Source: Estrella lausannensis (GTDB lineage: Bacteria > Chlamydiota > Chlamydiia > Chlamydiales > Criblamydiaceae). From it: DNA of 64,000 bases. Location of the stretch: NCBI RefSeq assembly GCF_900000175.1, contig NZ_CWGJ01000028.1, forward strand, positions 1 to 64,000, in the 5' to 3' direction. Position 1 is the first letter of the stretch; every line of letters starts with the position of its first letter. Below the pieces are notes generated by a model. That model saw nothing but the letters and a program-made list of their open reading frames with translations. It had not been told where the DNA came from and did no database searches. This document shows, piece after piece, positions 1 through 7,030 of the stretch. A program made the position numbers and the translations under genes.

Positions 1-39
1 GCTTTATAGGGGCAACTGCACTATGCTTTTAGAGCAGAT

Positions 40-258
40 ATGCACTTTGGTTTTGTTCCTCCGGATTTTATTTTAAAAGCAGAGTGTATTCAACAATCTA
101 ACGAATTAGATGATATCAAAAGAACATGGAAAAAAATGAGTGTTGATCTGTCGAATCTTAATTGTTATCAAATATCTACCAATTCCACTAATAGCCTTAT
201 TAGTATTTTCGCTTTGGGCTTTAGAATAATAACTGAGGATAAGACGGTGGCTGAGTGA
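40..258 (+). CDS. Hypothetical protein, 72 aa, possibly a gene remnant
   Basis: This short open frame starts at an ATG and lies just downstream of an in-frame TAG at positions 7-9. The codons between that stop and the ATG are also open, so the frame could be the 3' part of a longer gene broken by that stop. The product is polar, with no signal peptide, membrane segment or motif I recognise. It sits in the accessory stretch that also holds two immunity-like genes, so it may be a relic of the same kind. I see no convincing Shine-Dalgarno site. It could equally be a chance ORF. Confidence 0.25.
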   Translation: MHFGFVPPDFILKAECIQQSNELDDIKRTWKKMSVDLSNLNCYQISTNSTNSLISIFALGFRIITEDKTVAE

Positions 259-401
259 GGAATAAAATTATTGAAAAAATCGACTAGCGTATTGGGGTTT
301 GAAAGATGGCTGTGGAATACGTCTTTACGATAGCAATTGACTAACATCGATTTTATTAAAAATTTAGGCAACAAAGTCACTTTTAGAGGTTTTTTGGAGC
401 T

Positions 402-659
402 GTGACAGATTCGCAATTCAGAGTAGATATAGTAGGATATTTAGAATACAAGGATTTATCAGCGGATATATATTTTAAGGATCAATTCGTTGCTGAAATA
501 GAACAAGAAGATGGATTCGAGAATCTCAGAATCAGACTCTATCCTCCAAAAGATAGAGAATGTTGGGAGTTTAGTTTTGATGAATTTCAAAATGTCATTC
601 AGAAGACTAAACATCGTTTATGGGAATTACGTAGACAACCTGAAGAGCCAGAAAGTTGA
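402..659 (+). CDS. Small immunity-like protein (paralogue of the gene at 964)
   Basis: An 85-residue acidic protein. Its centre carries a pattern of the form hydrophobic-x-I-x-QE-x-G-x-ENLxIxxxP followed by WEFSFDEF and a helical tail rich in K and R. The same pattern recurs in the protein encoded at 964-1224, so the two are clearly paralogues. Small proteins of this style occur as immunity proteins of polymorphic toxins in many bacteria, often as orphan arrays. That role is inferred from resemblance and from the tandem layout; no cognate toxin is visible in the window. The frame is open only from position 387, which makes the GTG at 402 the likely start. A GGAG lies unusually close (2 nt) and AGAGG lies 12 nt away. 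Confidence 0.6.
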   Translation: MTDSQFRVDIVGYLEYKDLSADIYFKDQFVAEIEQEDGFENLRIRLYPPKDRECWEFSFDEFQNVIQKTKHRLWELRRQPEEPES

Positions 660-671
660 ATAACTCCTAGA

Positions 672-760
672 TTATGGTGAGAGCTATTAAATGCTCTTCC
701 CTGAGCAGGGTAAGGAACAGATCGTGATGGTCTTACGAATGCAGGAAGAGCTCTCCATAA
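672..760. repeat. Nested imperfect inverted repeat between the two immunity-like genes
   Basis: The outer arms TTATGG (672-677) and CCATAA (755-760) are complementary. A second pair, CTCTTCC-CTG (694-703, one bulged C) and CAGGAAGAG (742-750), lies inside. GTAAG (710-714) and CTTAC (732-736) then close an inner hairpin. Read as RNA this gives a long bulged or branched stem. No T-run follows on either strand, so it is not an obvious intrinsic terminator. It may be a structured RNA, or the remains of a palindromic mobile element unrelated to the TATACCGAAAG family. Confidence 0.5.
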
Positions 761-963
761 ACATAGTAAGTGTATTAATGGCGTTTTCCCAAAAAATAAC
801 GGTAAAAAACCCGAGTAAAATATGCAGGGTCACTATCATTCAGACGATATCTTGATATATCTAGAATCCATATGTCTTAAGAAATATTCCGCGCGAGATG
901 AGGTACTATTCTTTAGACGGCAAGGGAGTATGGTATAGGTCAAAAAGAGGATTTAAAGGCTTC

Positions 964-1224
964 ATGAATCGAAAATCTAAGTTTAGTGTAGAAATTTCTA
1001 GCGATCTAGTTTACGAAGAAATGGTGGCTAATATCCTTTTTGAAGAAGAGGAAGTGGCTACTGTATCACAAGAAAAAGGATTAGAGAATCTTGAAATTGA
1101 GATTTTTCCTTCGTTCGACGGAAAGTCCTGGGAATTCTCGTTTGAGGAATATATTAAAGCGTTGAATTTTGCAAAAAACTGTTTGTTGAAAATGCAAAAG
1201 CTACCGAAAGAATCAGACGATTGA
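964..1224 (+). CDS. Small immunity-like protein (paralogue of the gene at 402)
   Basis: Starting at the ATG at 964 gives 86 residues, nearly the same size as the paralogue at 402, and this ATG has an AAAGG four bases upstream. An earlier in-frame ATG at 898 would add 22 residues but has no ribosome site and no counterpart in the paralogue. The shared core is SQE-x-GLENLEIEIFP followed by KSWEFSFEEY and a helical lysine-rich tail. It probably has the same fold and role as its neighbour, inferred to be an immunity or antitoxin-like protein. The two genes are separated by about 300 bases that contain the inverted repeat at 672-760. Confidence 0.6.
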   Translation: MNRKSKFSVEISSDLVYEEMVANILFEEEEVATVSQEKGLENLEIEIFPSFDGKSWEFSFEEYIKALNFAKNCLLKMQKLPKESDD

Positions 1225-1618
1225 TTTCTAGATTGCGTGGAGAACTTATCGGATTATGATTCCATGGGAAGTGGGGCTGGCTGTAAAGAAGTGGCCGATC
1301 CCACTGGTCCTGAATAAGAATTGATGGGACAATAACACTAGGATTTTTCTCTAAAGAAGGACTCAAAATTTATGTCTTTCACCGCAAAATCAACAAGATT
1401 TTCTAGGGTATTCTGAATAGAACCTCTCACCGTAGGAAAGCGAGTTTTCTGCTTTTTTAAGCGGAACTTTCTGTGAGCTGCGTAACTTGGCGAGGGGATT
1501 ACCGAAGATATCGGTTTATACAGAAAGTGTCTCGAAATTTGAAATTTCACGTTGCCAAAACCAATTTTCTAGACGCTTTCGGAATATATGTTTATACGCA
1601 TGGGAAGGGATTCGGAAG
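1225..1618. other. Non-coding stretch with one eroded palindromic element
   Basis: About 390 bases lie between the second immunity-like gene and the end of the Rrf2-type regulator. Short open frames on both strands here have no recognisable sequence, poor starts and mutual overlap, so I leave them out. The only structured feature is the shortened TATACCGAAAG-family copy at 1517-1588. Confidence 0.5.
1517..1588. repeat. Short, eroded copy of the TATACCGAAAG palindromic family
   Basis: The left end reads TATACAGAAAGTGTCTCG and the right end reads AGACGCTTTCGGAATATA, roughly its reverse complement. The ~72-bp length matches the short form at 17214-17283, which lacks the internal ~90-bp core of the full elements. 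Several substitutions in both ends suggest an old insertion. Confidence 0.65.
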
Positions 1619-2047
1619 TTAGGTTTTTTTGTGAGGGCACAAAACAGGCTGATCGCGATTTTGCAAAAGATCGCTAAGATGGCAGTTTTCGAAAATCTTC
1701 TGGAAGTCAGCGTATGCGGTGTCCAGTTTTTTATGAAGCGGGCATAAGGTCTCGTGTCCCGCGATACCAAGCGGACATTTTTTGATTCGGGTAAATGGGT
1801 CGACCGCATTGATGATATCGAATAAAGAGATTTGGCTCGCTGGCAGATTCATAGCATATCCCCCACCTATCCCTTTTTGCGCTCGCACTAAGCCTGCCCT
1901 GTTTAACGACTGCAAGATTTTGGCCAAATAGGCTTCAGGCACCTTAGTGCCTTTGGCGATTTCCTCACCTCTGAGAAAAGAATCTGTTTTTTGCTGAGCT
2001 AAGATCACCATGATCCGCAAAGCGTATTCTGAAGTTTGTGAGAGCAT
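1619..2047 (-). CDS. Rrf2-family iron-sulfur regulator, NsrR-like
   Basis: The 142-residue protein opens with the typical Rrf2 winged helix (SEYALRIMVILA near residues 5-17, then YLAKILQSLNRAGLV and a GIGGGY wing). It carries cysteines at 91 and 102 in CPLG...LCPLH, with further cysteines at 122 and 137. Rrf2 proteins use such cysteines to hold an iron-sulfur cluster that senses nitric oxide, iron or redox state. The gene is divergent from a RIC/ScdA repair gene and a flavohaemoglobin gene, both standard NsrR targets. I therefore infer a nitric-oxide-responsive repressor of the neighbouring pair and probably of itself. An IscR- or RirA-like specificity is the main alternative. Confidence 0.85.
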   Translation of the reverse strand: MLSQTSEYALRIMVILAQQKTDSFLRGEEIAKGTKVPEAYLAKILQSLNRAGLVRAQKGIGGGYAMNLPASQISLFDIINAVDPFTRIKKCPLGIAGHETLCPLHKKLDTAYADFQKIFENCHLSDLLQNRDQPVLCPHKKT

Positions 2048-2062
2048 AATCTTCTTTCGTTG

Positions 2063-2092
2063 TTGCTCTTATTTATAGAGGAAAGCTAGATT
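2063..2092 (+). promoter_or_regulatory. Candidate sigma-70-type promoter for the RIC-Hmp operon
   Basis: TTGCTC (2063-2068) and TAGATT (2087-2092) are separated by 18 bases, upstream of the RIC start at 2157. Transcription would begin near 2099, placing the palindrome at 2102-2117 just after the start point. Both hexamers are only moderate matches. Confidence 0.4.
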
Positions 2093-2101
2093 ATATTCCA
2101 G

Positions 2102-2117
2102 TGGACAAATTTATCCA
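2102..2117. promoter_or_regulatory. Candidate operator palindrome in the regulator/RIC intergenic region
   Basis: TGGACAAATTTATCCA is a 16-bp palindrome with seven of eight base pairs matched. It lies between the divergent Rrf2-type regulator and the RIC gene. AT-centred palindromes of this kind are used by Rrf2 regulators such as NsrR, so it is the best candidate binding site. Position and symmetry are observed; binding is inferred. Confidence 0.5.
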
Positions 2118-2156
2118 GATATCCTTAAATCGTCTTTTACCGTTAAATGGAGTGTT

Positions 2157-2837
2157 ATGGAATTCTTGAATGAGAACGCAACTGTCGGAAGTTTGGTTGC
2201 GAATAAGCCTGAGTACGCAAGTCTCTTTGAGAAGCTGGGGATCGATTATTGCTGCAGGGGAAACAAAACCTTGAAGGAAGCGTGCGAGGACAAAAAGCTG
2301 AGTATTTTCGAAGTGATGCAGAAGCTCAAACAGATGCCGGCGACGAAAAAGACGATAAATTGGAATGAGATGTCTTCGCAGGAGATTATTGAGCACATTG
2401 TAGCCACGCACCACATCTATACGAGGCACGAGCTGGCACGCCTGAGTCAATTGATCAAAAAATTAAATATCAAGCATGGCGAGCGGTATCCCTACATCGC
2501 CGAATTAAGAAATATCTTTGAAGAGCTAAAAGATTCCCTTCTAAGCCATATGGATGAAGAGGAACAGGTCGTATTTCCCCTTATTGCCAACTTTGCCAGG
2601 GGAGAATCTGCGCAAGGGGAAGCTAAAGTTGATCTTACCTCCCTGGATAAAGATCACCTGGAAACAGGGGATGCCTTCGAGAAGATAAAGAAGTTGACAA
2701 ATGGCTACATGCCCCCTGAAGGAGCGTGCATGACGCACATTGTCGTGCTCGACAGTCTCGAGCGCTTAGAGCAAAATCTGCACGAGCACATTCATAAAGA
2801 AGCCCAAATTTTGTTCCCGCGCGTCAAAATCAGATAG
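2157..2837 (+). CDS. Iron-sulfur cluster repair di-iron protein (RIC/ScdA/YtfE family)
   Basis: The 226-residue protein starts with the ScdA N-terminal domain, including the family's paired cysteines at 32-33 in DYCCRGN followed by a third in KEAC. The rest is a hemerythrin-like four-helix domain. Its iron-ligand residues appear in ATHHIYTRHE, SHMDEEEQVVFP and HIHKEAQILFPR. Members repair iron-sulfur clusters damaged by nitric oxide or peroxide. A GGAG lies five bases before the ATG. The flavohaemoglobin gene follows after 28 bases in the same direction, so the two form an operon divergent from the NsrR-like gene. Length and domain order are normal for the family. Confidence 0.93.
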   Translation: MEFLNENATVGSLVANKPEYASLFEKLGIDYCCRGNKTLKEACEDKKLSIFEVMQKLKQMPATKKTINWNEMSSQEIIEHIVATHHIYTRHELARLSQLIKKLNIKHGERYPYIAELRNIFEELKDSLLSHMDEEEQVVFPLIANFARGESAQGEAKVDLTSLDKDHLETGDAFEKIKKLTNGYMPPEGACMTHIVVLDSLERLEQNLHEHIHKEAQILFPRVKIR

Positions 2838-2865
2838 GTTCATATTACAGAAAAGGAGCTTCTTC

Positions 2866-4110
2866 ATGCTACACAAGCAAACTATAGACTTAGTAAAATC
2901 CACAGCCCCCATTCTCAAGGAGCGGGGAGAGGCTCTTACCCGGCATTTTTATAAACGAATGTTTTTGCATAATCCGGAAGTGATTCCTCTTTTCAATTCA
3001 GCGCATCAGAGGTCGGGAACGCAGCAAAAAGCACTGGCAGATGCCATCTGCGCCTATGCTGCCAACATCGATAACCTTGAAGTACTTGGCGGAGCGGTTG
3101 AGCTGATCGCACAAAAACACAGTTCCCTGCAAATTAAGCCGGAGCATTATCCGATTGTTGGGGAAAATCTGCTTTCTTCTATTCGAGAAGTTCTCGGCGA
3201 AATGGCTTCTGATGAGGTCATCAGGGCCTGGTCGGAGGCTTATGGATTTTTGGCAAAAATCTTGATCGAGAGAGAGGGGCAGATTTACAAAGAGCATGTG
3301 GCTCAGGATGGGGGATGGAGCGGATTTAAAACTTTTTATGTGACGAAAAAGGAAGTGGAAAGCCGTGTGATCACTTCATTCTATTTGTCTCCGGAGGACA
3401 GAAGTCGATTGCCGCTCTTCAAGCCTGGTCAATATATCACCGTGCGGGTTGAAACGCCAAACGGCAGTACTACCATGAGGAATTACAGTCTGTCCGATAC
3501 ACCCAACCGGGATTGGTTCCGCATCAGCGTAAAACGTGAGGCGCCGCAGCACCCTCAGTCAACTGGTGGGTATGTTTCCAATTATTTGCATGACTCGGTC
3601 ACAGTAGGTTCCAGGTTGGAGGTGGGGCCTCCCTGCGGAGAGTTTTTTATCGATCTCGCTAAAAATGAGATCAAACCCCTGGTGCTGCTTGCGGCGGGAG
3701 TTGGAATTACGCCCATTTTGAGCATTTTGCTGTCGGCTCTGAATGCTCTTCCCGGCCATCCAATCACATTGATTCATGCCAACGTCAATGAAGAGACCCA
3801 TGCCTTTAAAACATTGATCGACGGGCTTGCTTGTCGACACCCGCATTTGAAAGTCCATTATTGCTACAGCGAACCCATTGCAGACAGTAGCTTAAGAGAT
3901 TCCTCGGTAAGCACAGGGTTTATTAATTCCCGGTTGATGGAGTCGATTATAGAAGAGCGAGATGCAGAGTACTACTTTTGCGGCCCTAAACCGTTCATGC
4001 TGGGCCTTTATGCCGATCTTCTAGCATGGGATATTCCTTCAGCGCAGTTGCATTTTGAGTTTTTCGGCCCCCGGCAGGAGCTTGAAGCGGCTCAAACTTT
4101 AGCTGTCTGA
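2866..4110 (+). CDS. hmp: Flavohaemoglobin, nitric oxide dioxygenase
   Basis: At 414 residues this is a standard flavohaemoglobin. The N-terminal globin domain has Tyr29, Gln53, His85 (proximal haem ligand), Tyr95 and Glu135 at the same positions as E. coli Hmp. An FAD-binding reductase domain follows, with RNYSLSD at 205-211. The C-terminal NAD-binding domain has GVGITP and YFCGPKPFM. The enzyme converts nitric oxide to nitrate using oxygen and NADH or NADPH. It is co-directional with the RIC gene and probably controlled by the divergent Rrf2-type regulator, giving the bacterium a defence against host nitric oxide. The gene ends two bases from the end of the convergent HIT gene. Confidence 0.96.
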   Translation: MLHKQTIDLVKSTAPILKERGEALTRHFYKRMFLHNPEVIPLFNSAHQRSGTQQKALADAICAYAANIDNLEVLGGAVELIAQKHSSLQIKPEHYPIVGENLLSSIREVLGEMASDEVIRAWSEAYGFLAKILIEREGQIYKEHVAQDGGWSGFKTFYVTKKEVESRVITSFYLSPEDRSRLPLFKPGQYITVRVETPNGSTTMRNYSLSDTPNRDWFRISVKREAPQHPQSTGGYVSNYLHDSVTVGSRLEVGPPCGEFFIDLAKNEIKPLVLLAAGVGITPILSILLSALNALPGHPITLIHANVNEETHAFKTLIDGLACRHPHLKVHYCYSEPIADSSLRDSSVSTGFINSRLMESIIEERDAEYYFCGPKPFMLGLYADLLAWDIPSAQLHFEFFGPRQELEAAQTLAV

Positions 4111-4112
4111 CA

Positions 4113-4523
4113 TTATAGGGGAGGTTGGATTCTTTGCAGGATCCTCTCCCGCATCGTTTGCCGGTCGAAGGGCAAGAACCATTCTGTGGAGGAGTTTTCA
4201 AAGACAGTGTCGGGCCAGCTGGGATCTTCTTTAAACCTAGCAATCACGTGAATATGCAGCTGGGGTGTTTTAATGCCAATTTGACAAACATTCATCTGGT
4301 CGGGTGTAAATTCGTTGAACAGCGTGCGTTCCGCCAGTTCGATTTCCTTCATCAGCTGCACTCTATCTTCAAAGGAAAGATCGAGTAGGCGCCTTGCACC
4401 TTCCCGTTTCGGGACTAAGATTAGCCAGGGATAGGGCTTTTCTGTTTCGAGAAGCACAACCGAGAGGGGAAGCTCTAACAGACGCTCTTTTGAAGCGAAG
4501 TTTGGGTGCAAAGTAAAACTCAT
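4113..4523 (-). CDS. HIT-family protein
   Basis: A 136-residue protein with the histidine-triad signature near its C-terminal third, in the form QLHIHVIARF. The first histidine of the usual triplet is replaced by glutamine, which is common in some HIT branches. HIT proteins are nucleotide hydrolases or transferases; the exact substrate cannot be read from the sequence. The ATG at 4523 is preceded by AAGGAG at good spacing, whereas the TTG one codon upstream is not. The start overlaps the stop of the upstream HAD gene as TGATG, so the pair is probably translationally coupled. Confidence 0.82.
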   Translation of the reverse strand: MSFTLHPNFASKERLLELPLSVVLLETEKPYPWLILVPKREGARRLLDLSFEDRVQLMKEIELAERTLFNEFTPDQMNVCQIGIKTPQLHIHVIARFKEDPSWPDTVFENSSTEWFLPFDRQTMRERILQRIQPPL

Positions 4524-5419
4524 CAAAGCTCCTTAATCAGATAATGGGGCCTATCGTATGGCCCAAGCTGCGCAATGCTTGCCTCAAGGCCTAAGCGCGC
4601 TACAGTTTCATGAAAGATTCCAGTGCCGGTCACAAGGGCGGTTGCCATCATTGCTTCTTTCCCTCCTCGGATGTCAGTCCAGGGGGTATCTCCCACCATG
4701 AGAATCGATCGAGGATCTGAAACGCCAATCCGGTTGAATGCTTCCATAGCAGCTCTATAAACTTCTCGATGAGGTTTGCCGAAGAAATAGACTTTGGCGC
4801 CCAGCTCGATCGCTATTTTCGCAATTGACCCTTGTCTAGCAACGGGACGCGGCGGATTGCCCTCATGGGCAAAAAGATCCGGGTTGGCGCAAAGGAAGGG
4901 AAGATTCAGGGCACAGGCTCTTTCGACCTCATTGTGGAACAGTTCCGGGTTTTCCTGATCTTCACCCTGTATGTGAGGCACCGAGATGTAGATGAAATCG
5001 GCATTTTGGGGATCTGTTGTTTCAGTATAGGGGCTGCTCTTGAACAGGGCTTCGTGGTAGCGGACATGGGGATGGGGTTTGCCAAAGAGAATATAGCGTA
5101 GCTTCGGCGTGGGGAAGGGTAGGCTTCTTTCCATCAGGGCCTTTTGGCAAACTGTCCCTGATGTGATGTAGAAATGGTAGTGGCTCCCTTGTCTTATACC
5201 CTGCTTTTCCAGTTTCTCCATCACGGAATGGGAAAGCTGAGTTGTATTGGAGAGGATGCCAATTTTTTTACCGCTGTTCATCAGCGTTTCCAGTTTTTTA
5301 GCCGACCCCGGGTAGGGACCCGAAGCTTGGCCGCCATAAAAAACACCATAGGCATCCAGAAGGAGGGCCGGATAGCTCGGTTCTAAGGAGAGAACATCTG
5401 GAAACGTGGGTATATTCAT
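4523..5419 (-). CDS. HAD-superfamily IIA hydrolase (sugar- or nucleotide-phosphatase-like)
   Basis: This 298-residue protein has HAD motif I as LLLDAYGVFYGG, with the nucleophile Asp22. The second aspartate of the usual DxD is replaced by tyrosine at 24, a pattern I associate with the HAD-IIA hypothetical subgroup, where an aromatic residue often stands there. Motif II is GILSNTT, the conserved lysine appears as FFGKPH, and the C-terminal motif is ILMVGDTPWTDIRGG. Such enzymes dephosphorylate small metabolites of unknown identity. AAAGG precedes the ATG. It is coupled to the downstream HIT gene. Confidence 0.82.
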   Translation of the reverse strand: MNIPTFPDVLSLEPSYPALLLDAYGVFYGGQASGPYPGSAKKLETLMNSGKKIGILSNTTQLSHSVMEKLEKQGIRQGSHYHFYITSGTVCQKALMERSLPFPTPKLRYILFGKPHPHVRYHEALFKSSPYTETTDPQNADFIYISVPHIQGEDQENPELFHNEVERACALNLPFLCANPDLFAHEGNPPRPVARQGSIAKIAIELGAKVYFFGKPHREVYRAAMEAFNRIGVSDPRSILMVGDTPWTDIRGGKEAMMATALVTGTGIFHETVARLGLEASIAQLGPYDRPHYLIKEL

Positions 5420-5470
5420 AGGCCTTTTAAGTAATGATTGCGGACTAACTATTTCAGGTTTTGCAAGGGT

Positions 5471-6721
5471 TTATGACATTAAGTGCCTGATCTCGATGAA
5501 CATGATCAGCAGCGTAAAGACGATGAAGGCCGAAAGTGTGGTGCGTTCAAAGGGAAATCGGTAGATGGGGGGGAGTCCCATTTTGAATCTTCCGACATAA
5601 ACCATTAAGACAGGCATGATGCCGTTTAAAATAGCCTCTCCAATTCCTCCGGCCACGCCGATGGCCTCAACGAATATTCCTGGATAGGTTGAAGCGAAAA
5701 TTGTCGGAGGGATGAAGACGGCCATCGTCAGGAAGACGCGCGTCAGACCGCTTCTTTTTACTTTCAGCCCGTCTCCTAAGAAATCGACCATCGACAGGGC
5801 GACTCCAAGCAGCGAGGTGACAATGGCAAAAAATGCGAAAGCCTTTCCCAGCGCCTTTAGAAGAACGCTGTCAGTGGCAAGTCCCAGAAGCTCCCAGCTT
5901 CGGACCTGGAGTCCCTGGATTTGGCTGATGTGCTCCACCGGGACCGCTCCGATGATGAGCAGCTGCCACAGCGTATAGACAATAAAAGGAATTGTCGTCC
6001 CTACGATCACCGCGATCCGCAGTTTTTTTGTGTCTCGTTTGAGATAGGTGGAAAGGGTGGGAAGGATGTTGTGGTAGCCGTAGGCCGAAAATAGCGTCGG
6101 CGCTGCCATATACCAAAGGCTCCAATCCGCTCTCAGGGCCAGGGGCGCTTCCACGCTTCCGATGCCGGCAACGACGATCAAAAAATAACTCAGGACAAGG
6201 CCCAGAACTAAAAGGCCGTTGACCTTGCCCACGATCTGCGTGCCGACTAAGACAAGAGCGCCGAAGATAACGGAAAAGAAAATCAGCTGCAGTGTGCTTT
6301 CGAGAGGAGAAATATAGGAGCTCATGAAACTGCCGAAGAGAGCAGATCCCTCATCGATATAAGAGACCATCAGACAGAGGTATAGGAATAAGAAGAGAAC
6401 AGCGCCAATCCACTGCCCGGTTCGGCCCAAAAAATGTCTGGAGAGGGAAATGACGTTGGCGCCATCCGGCATCCAGAGCGTTGCCTCAAGAAACAAAAGG
6501 CCTGTTGCCATCATGAAAATCCAAGAGATAAAGCCGATGAGGAGCGCCGGGAGAAAGCCTGAATAGGCTGTCACAAATGGCAGCGCGAGCATTCCGGCTC
6601 CGATGCATGTCCCGGTTATCAAAAAGATAGCGTTTATCAAGGAGGGTTCCGGTTCTTTTTCTTCAAAAAGGGCATCCTGAATTTCTTCTACCATTCCAGG
6701 ATCATTTTCGATCTCCGCCAT
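5471..6721 (-). CDS. Aromatic amino-acid permease, TyrP/HAAAP family
   Basis: The 416-residue integral membrane protein has about eleven hydrophobic segments. After a short acidic N-terminus comes the family signature INAIFLITGTCIGAGMLALP. This matches the hydroxy/aromatic amino-acid permeases (TyrP, Mtr), which are proton symporters. Chlamydiae carry TyrP-type transporters to import aromatic amino acids from the host. Substrate choice between tyrosine and tryptophan cannot be read here. It stands alone, divergent from pncB across about 300 bases. Confidence 0.85.
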   Translation of the reverse strand: MAEIENDPGMVEEIQDALFEEKEPEPSLINAIFLITGTCIGAGMLALPFVTAYSGFLPALLIGFISWIFMMATGLLFLEATLWMPDGANVISLSRHFLGRTGQWIGAVLFLFLYLCLMVSYIDEGSALFGSFMSSYISPLESTLQLIFFSVIFGALVLVGTQIVGKVNGLLVLGLVLSYFLIVVAGIGSVEAPLALRADWSLWYMAAPTLFSAYGYHNILPTLSTYLKRDTKKLRIAVIVGTTIPFIVYTLWQLLIIGAVPVEHISQIQGLQVRSWELLGLATDSVLLKALGKAFAFFAIVTSLLGVALSMVDFLGDGLKVKRSGLTRVFLTMAVFIPPTIFASTYPGIFVEAIGVAGGIGEAILNGIMPVLMVYVGRFKMGLPPIYRFPFERTTLSAFIVFTLLIMFIEIRHLMS

Positions 6722-7030
6722 GACGCTCTAACTACTGTTTTTAGTTTTTTGTTTAAGGAAATCTCTTGTGGAGACTAGAATCTTCATTTTCGTGAAGAGA
6801 ATTCATTTTACCGAAGCGAATCGTTAAATGAGAGCGAAAATTCTATCGCTTCGACAGCAGCTGTTTATACCGACACTTTCGGTATACCTCAGAGTTTGCT
6901 GAGTTTTAAGTTTTGGAATTATAGATTGCCAATCGCTTAAGTGATGAATTACTATCAAGGCGTTGATCAATAGGCATAATGCTTTTTTCTTAAATAGTGT
7001 ATTGAGACCAGTAAAAAATAGGGCTGATAT
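6722..7030. other. Divergent intergenic region between tyrP-like and pncB genes
   Basis: About 310 AT-rich bases that must hold promoters for both flanking genes. A small hairpin TCTTCA-TTTTCG-TGAAGA lies at 6781-6798, without a T-run. The repeat remnant at 6866-6886 is the only other structure I can point to. Confidence 0.5.
6866..6886. repeat. Minimal TATACCGAAAG-family remnant (two ends joined)
   Basis: TATACCG is followed after a few bases by CACTTTCGGTATA, giving a 21-bp inverted pair made of both element ends with no interior. It looks like a deletion product of a longer element upstream of pncB. Confidence 0.6.

Noticed and set aside
1154-1809. Overlapping small open frames on both strands in the first non-coding gap
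   Set aside because: They overlap each other, cross the eroded palindrome and the regulator gene, have weak starts and show no family features.
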